Part shown: positions 1 through 8,703 of the stretch, in pieces
Layout: every line of letters starts with the position of its first letter
How positions within the stretch are numbered: position 1 is the first letter of the stretch
Assembly (NCBI GenBank): GCA_039939375.1
Contig: JBDVJO010000011.1
Coordinates: forward strand, 868,001 to 932,000
Origin: Paracrocinitomix sp039939375
Lineage (GTDB): Bacteria; Bacteroidota; Bacteroidia; Flavobacteriales_D; Crocinitomicaceae
Direction of reading: 5' to 3'
Length of the DNA: 64,000 nucleotides
Notes under the pieces: generated by a model
Told to the model about the DNA's origin: nothing
Seen by the model: the letters and a program-made list of their open reading frames with translations, nothing else
Databases searched by the model: none
Made by a program: the position numbers and the translations under genes

Positions 1-739
1 TCGTAGCTGGTTTTTGACCGTCATTCCTTACGGAGTAAGGTTTGATAAATTCATCAGTGATTTCGGCTTTGTAAGATGCTTGAATGGCTGCAGAAGCATC
101 CGCTACCACAGTACCCTCACCTTTCGTCAACAGGTCGTATGCTAATTTAATTCTGTCCCAACGTTTGTCTCTGTCCATTGCATAATATCTACCTATAACT
201 GAGGCTATTCTTACAGAGCTACCTTTTATTTTTTGTTCTAATACTGAAATGTGCCCTGCTCCGGTCGTAGGATTGCAATCTCTCCCATCAGTGAAAGCAT
301 GAATGAAGGCATTCTCTAACTCATATTTTTTAGCTAAATCAATTAAGGCAAAAAGATGATCCATTGAAGAATGCACCCCTCCGGTTGATACTAATCCCAT
401 GAAATGGATTTTTCTATGTTCTGATTTTGCTTTCTGAAACGCTGAAACAATTGCAGGATTGGTCTCAAATTCTCCATCCGCAATCGCTTTATTAATTCGA
501 GTTAATTCTTGATAAACAATTCTTCCTGCTCCAATGTTTAAGTGTCCAACTTCACTATTTCCCATTTGTCCTTCGGGTAGCCCTACGTGCTCTCCGTGGG
601 TTAATAATTCTGCATTGGGTGCAGTTTTTTCTAAATGGTCAATAAATGGAGTTTTAGCATTGAAAATTCCGTCTGATTTTGATTTGTCTCCGTGTCCCCA
701 TCCATCAAGGATAAGTAATGCTACTTTACTTTGCTTCAT
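1..739 (-). CDS. gpmI: 2,3-bisphosphoglycerate-independent phosphoglycerate mutase, partial (C-terminus beyond window)
   Basis: This cytoplasmic glycolytic enzyme interconverts 3- and 2-phosphoglycerate with two Mn ions and a phosphoserine intermediate. About 246 N-terminal residues are present; the family is usually near 510, so the C-terminal half lies off the left edge. The N-terminal metal-binding motif LILDGWG (Asp12) and the catalytic serine motif GQMGNSEVGHLN (Ser62) are intact, followed by the family motif IHAFTDGRD. The start is the ATG whose complement is at 737-739. It lies inside the last codons of the upstream histidine kinase gene (14-base overlap), so the two are probably translationally coupled. 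Identification is secure from the motifs. Confidence 0.95.
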   Translation of the reverse strand, partial: MKQSKVALLILDGWGHGDKSKSDGIFNAKTPFIDHLEKTAPNAELLTHGEHVGLPEGQMGNSEVGHLNIGAGRIVYQELTRINKAIADGEFETNPAIVSAFQKAKSEHRKIHFMGLVSTGGVHSSMDHLFALIDLAKKYELENAFIHAFTDGRDCNPTTGAGHISVLEQKIKGSSVRIASVIGRYYAMDRDKRWDRIKLAYDLLTKGEGTVVADASAAIQASYKAEITDEFIKPYSVRNDGQKPAT

Positions 740-1640
740 TGAATTCTATTTCTACTGTTAATCCTGTTGGTTTGTGATCTAAAAGATTGATTTTGCCTTG
801 TTGACCTTCTACTAAAAACTTTGTAATATGCAGCCCTAAACCGGTGCCCTTAGACTTGCGAGTCATTTCATTTTCAAGTCGGTGAAACTTGTCAAATACT
901 ACTAATTTATCTTCGTCTGCTATTCCTGGACCTTGATCTGAAACAGAGAATACTATTTTATCAACTTTAGTGGTGATCTTAAAATGAATTTCACTGTGCT
1001 CAGGTGCGTATTTACTTGCGTTCTCCACAAGATTGTAAATGATTCCATTCAAGGCTTCTGCATCTGCTTTAATATGGGCATCTTGAAATTCACAAATAAT
1101 TGTATGATTACATAAAACAGACTCTTTAAGTCGATCAAGAGTAGTTTCTAAAAATCCTTTTAAGTCGATTTTTTCTAAATCAAAATAATAATTTTCGCTC
1201 TCGATATTTCTTGCTGTTAAGATATCTGAGATAAGCATATTTAAACGCTCAATTTCTGCCAATGATCTTCTATAAATGTCTTGACGTTTATTTTCGTCCA
1301 ATTCTCTTTTTTGTAATGTTTGTAGATACAATCCTACTGAAGAAATTGGTGTCTTTAATTCATGTGAGACCGATTGTAAGAAGTTTTCTTGTAATTCGTT
1401 TACTTCTTTTTCTCGTTTAAAGGCACGTCTTATCATATATGCTCCACCTAAAAGGATGACTAAAAATACTGATCCTTCACCTATGAGCATCCATGTTTTT
1501 TGATTCAGTTGTTGGACATCTGAATACGTTTTTTCATATAGTCTGAAGATAAGGTAGAGCCACCAAGAAAACTGGATGATAATGTAGCCAACCAGCACAT
1601 AAAACAAAAAGATGGGATTTTTAAGTCGCTTATGTGCCAT
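726..1640 (-). CDS. two-component sensor histidine kinase
   Basis: Membrane-bound sensor kinase of 304 residues. Two hydrophobic segments (about residues 10-33 and 51-71) enclose a very short periplasmic loop of under 20 residues, so any signal is probably sensed in or at the membrane. The HisKA box reads SVSHELKTP with the phosphoacceptor His93. The ATPase domain shows the N box (NLVENASKYAP), G1 box (DQGPGIAD), F box (FDKFHR) and G2 box (KGTGLGLHI). No response regulator gene is adjacent on the right; the left neighbour is gpmI, overlapped by 14 bases. The partner regulator may lie beyond the window. The input signal cannot be told from the sequence. Confidence 0.93.
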   Translation of the reverse strand: MAHKRLKNPIFLFYVLVGYIIIQFSWWLYLIFRLYEKTYSDVQQLNQKTWMLIGEGSVFLVILLGGAYMIRRAFKREKEVNELQENFLQSVSHELKTPISSVGLYLQTLQKRELDENKRQDIYRRSLAEIERLNMLISDILTARNIESENYYFDLEKIDLKGFLETTLDRLKESVLCNHTIICEFQDAHIKADAEALNGIIYNLVENASKYAPEHSEIHFKITTKVDKIVFSVSDQGPGIADEDKLVVFDKFHRLENEMTRKSKGTGLGLHITKFLVEGQQGKINLLDHKPTGLTVEIEFNEAK

Positions 1641-1668
1641 GCTGCAAATCTCGGTATTTTTTAGGCAT

Positions 1669-1698
1669 AAAAAAAGCCAGAACTCAAGTTCTGGCTTT
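1669..1698 (-). terminator. intrinsic terminator of the secreted protein gene at 1710-3203
   Basis: A perfect 12-bp inverted repeat (1673-1684 with 1687-1698) is followed on the minus strand by a run of T. It lies 12 bases after the stop of the secreted-protein gene and just upstream of the histidine kinase, so it separates the two transcripts. Confidence 0.85.
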
Positions 1699-1709
1699 CA
1701 TTATTTTTT

Positions 1710-3203
1710 TTAGTGTCGTATCACTAGTTTCTTGGTCAATTGATTTTTATCTGAACTTACTTTTATAAAGTAGGTTCCAGAACTGTAATCATTCAGGTTT
1801 AGCTCAACTTGTGTTCCGTTCACAACTTCAGCATAAACTGTTTTGCCAACAATGTTAATCAATTCTACTTCGGTCCCCTCTGTTAATCCAACAACATTGG
1901 TTAGGTTGTTCGCAGGGTTAGGGAATAATTTAAAGTCAAAATTGTATGATTCAAGTCCCACGTCATCTGTCGTAACTTGCATCATTACTGAATCAACTCC
2001 ACACTCATTGTAAGCGTATAACCATACATCATAAGTTGCAACGCTATCATAAGTATGCTGAACATTAATAGAGTCAGAGACCATAGTTGAATCTCCAAAA
2101 TCCCAAACCAATGAATCCGCAGTTGCAGAAGTACTTGAAAAATCAACAATAGTTCCAGATTGAGAAAAAGTGAAACTCGCAACTACTTCATCAATTACAT
2201 GAATTGGCATTGTCACTTCAGTAACACAGAAAGGACTGTTAAAGTTATGCCTTCTTAAGGTGTCTTTTAGTTCAATGTTGTAATCACCAGAATTGTTGTA
2301 AGTATGACAAGCACTGAATAGGTTTGTGTTTTGAAATCCATCACCCCATAACCATAAAATATGATCTGTTTGAGTAGCGGCATACCCGTTATAGTGAACA
2401 TCTCCATATACCGGACTTTGCGCATATGTTACACAACCACCACTCACTACTCCCGGACAAATAGTATCATCCAAAATTGTGAATTCGTCATGTAAATCAT
2501 ATTTGATTAAGGGGTTTATTAAATAATCGTAATCGTAAGACGCTCCAAATGTTGTCAAAACATTGTACCATTGATAGAACCCAGGAAAAGCGATAGGGTT
2601 TTCATATAAAATAAATGAAACACCTTCATTTGCTCCATCATTTACAAATCTGTCAGATGCATAAATCTTTAAAGAATCATCAGTAGGTGTGGTAATAGCT
2701 ACGATATAATCAGTAGTCACGGTAATCGTAGAGTCAAAAACGCTGTTCACTTCTACATCAGGAAGTAAGGCCGTAAAAGCTTGATGCTTAACCCAAACAG
2801 TATCTCTAATAATTTCTGGTCCAACTTCATCTGTTCCAGATAAATATTCATGAATTGCAGTAATAGCCATTACTGAATCAACCAACGGGTTTGTTTCAAA
2901 ACCAAAAAATTGTACCCCCATGATCTCAATTGGCTGTGATGCTGTAAAGCGCTGGGCTCTACCATTGTATTCAGTTTGTTCAGAGCCATTTCCTGTTCGC
3001 ATAGGCTCAAAATATAACGTAGAAGTTTTATTTAGAGGAATATATTGGTTGTGATAAAATCCGCAAGAATCACCAACGGCCTTAGTTTGAGGAGAAGACC
3101 AGTTTGGTGCCTGTCCTCCACCTTGGGTAGTGGGTCCTTGAATTTGAGATAGCCCTAAAAAGCTTGTAAAAATGGCAAAAGTAAGAATGTAAATTTTTTT
3201 CAT
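1710..3203 (-). CDS. secreted PKD-domain protein with T9SS type A sorting domain
   Basis: A 497-residue protein with a signal peptide (about residues 1-20, MKKIYILTFAIFTSFLGLSQ). Residues of roughly 340-410 form a PKD domain (WDFGDSTMVSDS, followed by HTYDSVATYDVWL). The last about 75 residues are a type A T9SS sorting domain beginning LFPNPANN, with the usual SGTYFIKV and a terminal KKLVIRH. Such domains direct export across the outer membrane and attachment to the cell surface or release. The middle (20-340) contains no domain I recognise. It sits 55 bases downstream of the larger cargo gene at 3259-6525 on the same strand and ends at a strong terminator. Confidence 0.85.
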   Translation of the reverse strand: MKKIYILTFAIFTSFLGLSQIQGPTTQGGGQAPNWSSPQTKAVGDSCGFYHNQYIPLNKTSTLYFEPMRTGNGSEQTEYNGRAQRFTASQPIEIMGVQFFGFETNPLVDSVMAITAIHEYLSGTDEVGPEIIRDTVWVKHQAFTALLPDVEVNSVFDSTITVTTDYIVAITTPTDDSLKIYASDRFVNDGANEGVSFILYENPIAFPGFYQWYNVLTTFGASYDYDYLINPLIKYDLHDEFTILDDTICPGVVSGGCVTYAQSPVYGDVHYNGYAATQTDHILWLWGDGFQNTNLFSACHTYNNSGDYNIELKDTLRRHNFNSPFCVTEVTMPIHVIDEVVASFTFSQSGTIVDFSSTSATADSLVWDFGDSTMVSDSINVQHTYDSVATYDVWLYAYNECGVDSVMMQVTTDDVGLESYNFDFKLFPNPANNLTNVVGLTEGTEVELINIVGKTVYAEVVNGTQVELNLNDYSSGTYFIKVSSDKNQLTKKLVIRH

Positions 3204-3258
3204 ATTGAGTTGTTTCTACAATAATAGACGAAATATAAAAATAAGAGGTTGGGAAATC

Positions 3259-6200
3259 TTACTTAATAATAGAAATATTTCCTTCTTGAACAATTCTCTC
3301 TCCGAGAACTGTTTCTCCGCTTAGCATATAAACAAAGGTTTGAGGAGCTAAAGGTGAGCCGTTTAGCGTTCCATCCCAAAAATCTTTTTGTTCATCAGAG
3401 CGGAAAACTCTTTTTCCCCAGCGGTCGTAAATTTCAATTTGGTAATTGAACAATCTTGGTCCCAATACCTCTAAAAAATCATTGTGCCCATCTCCGTTTG
3501 GTGAGAAAATGTTAGGGACAAATACGTCCATGTATCCATTAATGTCAACCAAAACACTGTCAGTGCTAGTACAAGAATTTTGATCCGTAGCGAACACTAC
3601 ATAAACTGTTGCTTGATCTGGTACGTCATAAATTACACTGCAATTGGTTTCAACACATTCATCCACTTCTGGCAACCATGAGTAGGTCACTGTTCCTGGT
3701 GAGGTGGCCCATAAGGTTACTTCTCCACCAATGCCTATTAAGGTGTCGTTGCCTGCAACAACATCCGGAAGAGGGTTTACAATAACGTAAATACTGTCCT
3801 CTGCAAATCCACAAAGTGGATTCGTTGCGGTAACTGTTATCCATGAAGTCATTTCAGGACCTAAATAAACCGTTTCTCCAGTTTGGCCAGTCTCCCATGT
3901 AATATCATACCCATTGTTAGTAGCAGTTACTTGAACTGAGTCTCCATAGCAAATAGCTATTTGTGGCGTTATACTAACCATTGGTGCTGGGTCTACAGTT
4001 ATCATCACTTCTGTTGAATCTGACTTACAGCCGTTCAGTTCTTCATAGACCCAATAGGTGGTCTCTCCATTAATTAATGTGGGTGTATATGTTGTTCCTG
4101 TAGCCAATACAGTGTTTGATGTATTTTCCCATGATATTTGTCCACCGATATCTTGAGTTGCAGTTAAATCTGTCGGAGTATCTCCTTCACAATATAAAGT
4201 TTGACCGGTTACAGTGGGTGCAACAGGAGTCGGTTTAACGGTAAAGGAAACCACCGTTTCAGCACTTTCGCATCCATTAGCAGTCTCAGTAACATAAACA
4301 TTTGTTGTTCCTAAATTAAGTGTTGGAACGTAACTTGTAAATGTTGATAATACATTGGCAGGAGGTGACGGAAGCGGTGCGTCATACCAAGTTATTGTTC
4401 CTCCTAAAGTTGCAGTTGCTTCATTCGGTATTCCAGTGTCTCCAAAACAATAAACGGTTTGCCCGGTAACATTAGGTGCTGCCGGTACAGGATTAACAGT
4501 GATAGTCACCATGTCAGTTGGACCTTGACATCCTAATACTGCTTCTGTTTCTGCTGCGTAATAAGTAAAGGTTCCTGATCCTGTTGGGGTTGGTGTGTAT
4601 GTGTTGCCTGAAGCTAAAATTGGTGGGTTTAATGCTGAATTATCATACCAATCAACTGTTCCTCCATTAGAAGAGACCACAGTTAAATCTGATATAAAAT
4701 CTCCTTCACAATAAGTAGCGTTGGCTTCAATATCAACCGTTGGTGGAATTATCACTGTAACATCAGCTGTTCCTGAAACGGTTCCAGCACAGCCACCGCC
4801 TATTACCGAGCCCATAGTATAAGTGCCGTCTTCTTGTACTGTTAATGTGTAAGGATTCGCGCTTATTCCAGTCACATTGTAAGGACCTCCTGGGCCATTC
4901 ACTGTTATGTCATAGGGTCCGGGACCAGTAAAGGTTATTGTTAAGTCTGCATCATCTCCTTCACAGACAGTTTCATTTCCACTGAGGTCTGCAGTTGGTG
5001 TAGGATGAACATCTACGTCAACCGTTGATGAGATTACACAGCCTGTATTAGGATCTGTAACGTCCACCGTAAAAGTTGTAAATCCAGTTAATGTTGCTGT
5101 TGGGTCAGAATCCGTATTGCTACTTAATAAAGGTGCGTTATCCCATAAATAAGTGTATGATGGAGGTGTGATTCCGCAATCTACCGTATACTGTGTAGTT
5201 GCTCCATCATACCAGCTAACTCCGCCAGCGATAAAATCACTTAAAATATCAGCTATAGTATCACCGTCCTGATTCACTAAAAACACAGAACTTTCTTGAG
5301 GCTGTATTCCTGGAGTTCCATCAACTGTAATATCGATTACAGAACCTATATCCCAGCAAAAATCAAATATTTCTGTAATTGCTGCTCCATTTCCTAGAGC
5401 CGGAGGTGCATAGCTTCCTTGTAAAACTCCGTCAACATACACCTCTACTTCAGTTCCGCCCCAACCATCATCCCAGATGTCATAGCAATGCAATTCAAAA
5501 CAACAGGTGTTACCAACATAAGGTGTTCCTTCTGCGTGAATGATCGTTGATGTTCCAGGACAAACAATAGCATCATCTGTAGAGGTGGTTACTTCAAATC
5601 CTACACCGATATCAATTGTGGTGTCTGCCGAACAACCCGTGTCGTCAGTTACAGTTAAGGTAACTGGATGAATTCCTGCTGTTACGAAGGTGTGGTTGGG
5701 TGTTGGTCCACCATTGTTAACAACAGTACCATCAAAATCCCAATCGTATTGAACAATCGTATTTTGTGCATCCGAATTATCAGTGAAATTTATAACCTGA
5801 CCTGGGCAATTGGTTGCTGAAAAATCAAAATTAGGACACAATGCAATTTGCACCGTTTGTTGATTTGAAAAAATACTGGTCGCCCCAGTCCATCCCCAGT
5901 TAACTAGACTTACTCCACCTAAATTATTGGTGATCATATTTGAGGTGTGTGTAATAGATGTTGCTCCGTCAACTTTCACTTCTAAGGTTTGCATTGCCCC
6001 TGCTGTCCAAATGATTTCTACCAAATGATCTTCACAATCTTCAACGTTTCCAGTAAAAGTTGAAATTGGATCTAAAGGCAATCCTTCTAAGCAAGAAGGT
6101 GTGCTATGGTCTATAACTCCATTCGCCATAATTGCAATGTGGTCTCCTGCAATATCCCAGTTACCTTGAGCTACATTATTGTTGTAAGTGTCAAATTCTA

Positions 6201-6525
6201 CAGCGATTGTATTGGTTAGGCCTTGATATCCAATTCCATGTGCACCTGAACCAGTTGCCCAAACTCCGGGTTGAAGTACAAAGGCAATTCCTTCTCCGCC
6301 AAAATCGTCACATCCAAAATTTACTTTGAATAACATAGAAAAAGAAGTAGTCAAATCAACCGGAACTAAAGAATGCATTGAACCTGTTTGATTTGTGCTG
6401 TTCGGTGTAATCTGAAATTCATTACATCCAGCCATAGTAGCACCAGAGCCAGTTGTAGAAAACTGACCATATGATGCAAACGAAACAATCGTAAGCAATA
6501 ATATGCAACTAAATATCTTTCTCAT
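3259..6525 (-). CDS. large secreted protein: L-type lectin-like domain, PKD/Ig-like repeats, gliding-type (type B) C-terminal sorting domain
   Basis: A 1088-residue protein. After the signal peptide (about 1-20), residues of about 25-230 resemble a legume/L-type lectin domain (GGEGIAFVLQ, TIAVEFDTYNN, GDHIAIMANG, LVEIIWTAG). A PKD-like segment follows (YDWDFDGTVV and HTFVTAGIHPVTLTVTDD), then about five Ig-like units with recurring TGQTVYC/TGQTLYCEGD and SATQDIGG-like phrases. The last about 90 residues are the gliding-motility-associated domain (VFVPNIFSPNGDGHNDFLEV, IYDRWGKRVF, WDGTLNG), a type B T9SS signal. A surface carbohydrate-binding or adhesive role is inferred from the lectin fold; no enzyme domain is seen. 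Confidence 0.85.
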   Translation of the reverse strand: MRKIFSCILLLTIVSFASYGQFSTTGSGATMAGCNEFQITPNSTNQTGSMHSLVPVDLTTSFSMLFKVNFGCDDFGGEGIAFVLQPGVWATGSGAHGIGYQGLTNTIAVEFDTYNNNVAQGNWDIAGDHIAIMANGVIDHSTPSCLEGLPLDPISTFTGNVEDCEDHLVEIIWTAGAMQTLEVKVDGATSITHTSNMITNNLGGVSLVNWGWTGATSIFSNQQTVQIALCPNFDFSATNCPGQVINFTDNSDAQNTIVQYDWDFDGTVVNNGGPTPNHTFVTAGIHPVTLTVTDDTGCSADTTIDIGVGFEVTTSTDDAIVCPGTSTIIHAEGTPYVGNTCCFELHCYDIWDDGWGGTEVEVYVDGVLQGSYAPPALGNGAAITEIFDFCWDIGSVIDITVDGTPGIQPQESSVFLVNQDGDTIADILSDFIAGGVSWYDGATTQYTVDCGITPPSYTYLWDNAPLLSSNTDSDPTATLTGFTTFTVDVTDPNTGCVISSTVDVDVHPTPTADLSGNETVCEGDDADLTITFTGPGPYDITVNGPGGPYNVTGISANPYTLTVQEDGTYTMGSVIGGGCAGTVSGTADVTVIIPPTVDIEANATYCEGDFISDLTVVSSNGGTVDWYDNSALNPPILASGNTYTPTPTGSGTFTYYAAETEAVLGCQGPTDMVTITVNPVPAAPNVTGQTVYCFGDTGIPNEATATLGGTITWYDAPLPSPPANVLSTFTSYVPTLNLGTTNVYVTETANGCESAETVVSFTVKPTPVAPTVTGQTLYCEGDTPTDLTATQDIGGQISWENTSNTVLATGTTYTPTLINGETTYWVYEELNGCKSDSTEVMITVDPAPMVSITPQIAICYGDSVQVTATNNGYDITWETGQTGETVYLGPEMTSWITVTATNPLCGFAEDSIYVIVNPLPDVVAGNDTLIGIGGEVTLWATSPGTVTYSWLPEVDECVETNCSVIYDVPDQATVYVVFATDQNSCTSTDSVLVDINGYMDVFVPNIFSPNGDGHNDFLEVLGPRLFNYQIEIYDRWGKRVFRSDEQKDFWDGTLNGSPLAPQTFVYMLSGETVLGERIVQEGNISIIK

Positions 6526-6591
6526 TTAAATGTATAACGCAAATACGTTATATATCGTTTGTAATACGTGCGATTAGCCAAAAAAGTTGTC

Positions 6592-6599
6592 TAATTTTG
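6592..6599 (+). promoter_or_regulatory. candidate -7 promoter element for the ArsC-like gene
   Basis: TAATTTTG matches the Bacteroidota TAnnTTTG -7 element 26 bases before the start codon. No clear TTTG is found 19-21 bases upstream, so support is only partial. Confidence 0.4.
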
Positions 6600-6625
6600 C
6601 TTAAATATATTCATAAAACGAAAAA

Positions 6626-6964
6626 ATGAAGATTTGGCACAACAATCGTTGTTCAAAAAGTCGCTGTGCGGTAGAATTTTTGAACGATAAAAATATTGAC
6701 TTTGAAACAGTTTATTACCTGGATAACCCGCCAACAAAGGATGAGTTGAAAGAGGTATTGAAAATGTTGGGAATTAAAGCAGAAACTTTAGTGAGAAAAA
6801 ATGAACCAATTTTCAAAGAAAAGTTCAAAGGTCAACATCTTACGGAGGCAGCCTGGATAAAAGCTATGGTTGATCACCCTAAATTAATTGAACGCCCTAT
6901 TATAATAAACAATGGTAAGGCAGTGGTTGGAAGACCGGCAGAAAATATTTTGGATATTATTTAA
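6626..6964 (+). CDS. ArsC family (arsenate reductase-like) protein
   Basis: A 112-residue thioredoxin-fold protein of the glutaredoxin-linked ArsC/YfgD family. The N-terminus IWHNNRCSKSR places the nucleophilic Cys9 in the family motif, and the C-terminus has the RPIIINNGKAVVGRP signature of the fold. True ArsC reduces arsenate to arsenite with glutathione and glutaredoxin, but many members in genomes without an ars operon (as here, no arsB or arsR nearby) have unproven roles. It is monocistronic, flanked by a candidate promoter and a bidirectional terminator. The fold assignment is firm; the arsenate activity is not. Confidence 0.85.
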   Translation: MKIWHNNRCSKSRCAVEFLNDKNIDFETVYYLDNPPTKDELKEVLKMLGIKAETLVRKNEPIFKEKFKGQHLTEAAWIKAMVDHPKLIERPIIINNGKAVVGRPAENILDII

Positions 6965-6968
6965 ACTA

Positions 6969-6996
6969 AAAAAGACCTGTGAAAACAGGTCTTTTT
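6969..6996. terminator. bidirectional intrinsic terminator
   Basis: A 12-bp perfect stem (6969-6980 with 6985-6996) with a GAAA tetraloop, flanked by A and T runs. It sits between the convergent ArsC-like gene and the small membrane protein gene and can serve both strands. Confidence 0.88.
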
Positions 6997-7020
6997 AAAT
7001 ATTTTGAAATCAGAAATTGC

Positions 7021-7176
7021 TTAGCTTTCTGAATTTTCTTTCAATCTTTTTGGACGTAACATCTCAACAGCTCCAATAGTTAACCAGAACGGAACAGCGA
7101 ATCCTAAAAGGAAAGCTAAAATCCAACCTGCCATTAATCCAATCAAAAGAAATAAAGCGAACCCTAATGCAACCAT
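7021..7176 (-). CDS. small hydrophobic membrane protein, 51 residues
   Basis: A short reading frame on the minus strand starting at the ATG with complement 7174-7176 and ending TAA at 7021-7023. The product begins MVALGFALFLLIGLMAGWIL and continues hydrophobic to about residue 40, giving one or two membrane segments, then ends in a charged tail (RPKRLKENSES). The gene lies between a terminator and fumC, which is divergent, and its codon use looks like that of its neighbours. I do not recognise a family. The clean start context, charged tail and own terminator make it likely to be real. Confidence 0.65.
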   Translation of the reverse strand: MVALGFALFLLIGLMAGWILAFLLGFAVPFWLTIGAVEMLRPKRLKENSES

Positions 7177-7186
7177 GATTTTATAT

Positions 7187-7194
7187 TATTTTTG
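7187..7194 (+). promoter_or_regulatory. candidate -7 promoter element for fumC
   Basis: TATTTTTG matches TAnnTTTG about 52 bases before the fumC start. No convincing -33 element was found. Confidence 0.35.
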
Positions 7195-7246
7195 TCATTA
7201 ATTATGCCGCTAATTTAATATTAATTCTCAAATAATTAAAAAATAA

Positions 7247-8644
7247 ATGGAATTTAGAATTGAAAAAGACACAATAGGTGAGGTAAAAGTACCTGCTGAT
7301 AAGTACTGGGGAGCTCAAACTGAGCGTTCTAGGAATAATTTTAAGATTGGGCCAGCGGGTTCAATGCCAATAGAAGTTGTAAGAGGATTTGCTTATTTAA
7401 AGAAAGCAGCTGCCTTTGCAAATTGTGAATTAGGAGTTTTAGAAGAAAGAAAAAGAGATTTAATTGCTCAGGTTTGTGATGAGATATTGGCCGGAAAATT
7501 AGATGATCAATTTCCATTAGTGATTTGGCAAACTGGTTCTGGAACGCAATCTAACATGAATGTGAATGAGGTTGTAGCGCACAGAGCACACGAAATCGCT
7601 GGAAATAAAATTGGTGAGGGTGAAAAAACGCTTCAACCAAATGATGATGTGAATAAATCACAGTCTTCTAATGATACTTTTCCAACAGGAATGCATATTG
7701 CAGCCTATAAAATTATTGCAGAAGTAACGATTCCTGGGGTTGAAAACTTAATGAATACGTTGAAGGCGAAATCAGAAGAATTTAAAGATGTTGTTAAAAT
7801 AGGAAGAACCCATTTAATGGATGCAACGCCGTTAACTTTAGGTCAAGAATTTTCAGGGTATGTTTCTCAATTAGACCACGGTTTAAGAGCTTTAAGAAAT
7901 ACAATGGCCCATTTAAGTGAGTTAGCACTTGGCGGAACAGCAGTAGGAACAGGTTTGAATACGCCAAAAGGCTATGATGTAGTTGTTGCTAAATACATTG
8001 CTGAATTCACAGGATTGCCATTTATTACGGCAGAAAATAAATTTGAAGCTTTAGCTGCGCATGACGCAATTGTTGAATCGCACGGAGCGTTAAAACAGTT
8101 GGCAGTTTCGCTAAATAAAATTGCAAATGATATCAGAATGATGGCTTCAGGGCCTAGATCTGGAATAGGCGAATTAATTATTCCGGCGAATGAGCCAGGA
8201 TCTTCAATTATGCCAGGAAAAGTAAATCCAACACAATCTGAAGCAATGACTATGGTCTGTGCTCAGGTGATGGGGAATGATGTAGCGGTGACAGTAGGTG
8301 GAACACAAGGGCATTATGAATTGAATGTCTTTAAACCTATGATGGCAGCCAATTTGTTGCAGTCAGCAAGATTGATTGGAGACGCATGTAATTCGTTTGA
8401 TGAGCATTGTGCCCAAGGAATCCAACCAGATAATGCACGAATTCAGGAGTTGTTGAATAACTCATTAATGTTGGTAACAGCTTTAAATACTAAAATTGGA
8501 TATTATAAAGCAGCTGAAATTGCAAATACTGCACACGAAAACGGAACAACTTTGAAAGAAGAGGCCATTCGTTTAGGTTATGTTCCGGCTGATAAATATG
8601 AAGAATGGGTAGATCCTACCAAAATGATTGGATCATTAGACTAA
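7247..8644 (+). CDS. fumC: class II fumarate hydratase
   Basis: Iron-independent fumarase of the citric acid cycle, interconverting fumarate and L-malate as a cytoplasmic tetramer. The 465-residue length is typical. The three family signatures are visible: GSGTQSNMNVNE near residue 100, GRTHLMDATPLT near 185, and the fumarate lyase signature GSSIMPGKVNPTQ near 325, which contains the catalytic serine loop. The C-terminus keeps the usual helical tail and a GSLD end. The gene is separated from thiL by a terminator and is read divergently from the small membrane protein gene. Confidence 0.97.
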   Translation: MEFRIEKDTIGEVKVPADKYWGAQTERSRNNFKIGPAGSMPIEVVRGFAYLKKAAAFANCELGVLEERKRDLIAQVCDEILAGKLDDQFPLVIWQTGSGTQSNMNVNEVVAHRAHEIAGNKIGEGEKTLQPNDDVNKSQSSNDTFPTGMHIAAYKIIAEVTIPGVENLMNTLKAKSEEFKDVVKIGRTHLMDATPLTLGQEFSGYVSQLDHGLRALRNTMAHLSELALGGTAVGTGLNTPKGYDVVVAKYIAEFTGLPFITAENKFEALAAHDAIVESHGALKQLAVSLNKIANDIRMMASGPRSGIGELIIPANEPGSSIMPGKVNPTQSEAMTMVCAQVMGNDVAVTVGGTQGHYELNVFKPMMAANLLQSARLIGDACNSFDEHCAQGIQPDNARIQELLNNSLMLVTALNTKIGYYKAAEIANTAHENGTTLKEEAIRLGYVPADKYEEWVDPTKMIGSLD

Positions 8645-8664
8645 GTAAATAGAAGTTAAAGTTT

Positions 8665-8696
8665 TCCCTCTTGCAACACTGTGAGAGGGATTTTTT
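8665..8696 (+). terminator. intrinsic terminator of fumC
   Basis: TCCCTCT at 8665-8671 pairs with AGAGGGA at 8684-8690, followed by six T. It overlaps the region a longer thiL start would have to encode, which argues for the internal ATG of thiL. Confidence 0.75.
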
Positions 8697-8703
8697 ATAT
8701 AAG

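Noticed and set aside
534..761. Plus-strand frame antisense to gpmI
   Set aside because: Shadow of the gpmI and kinase coding sequence; no domain of its own.
8671..8703. Longer thiL start (TTG at 8671)
   Set aside because: The added residues are translated from the fumC terminator hairpin and T run and have no family counterpart; ATG 8704 is preferred.
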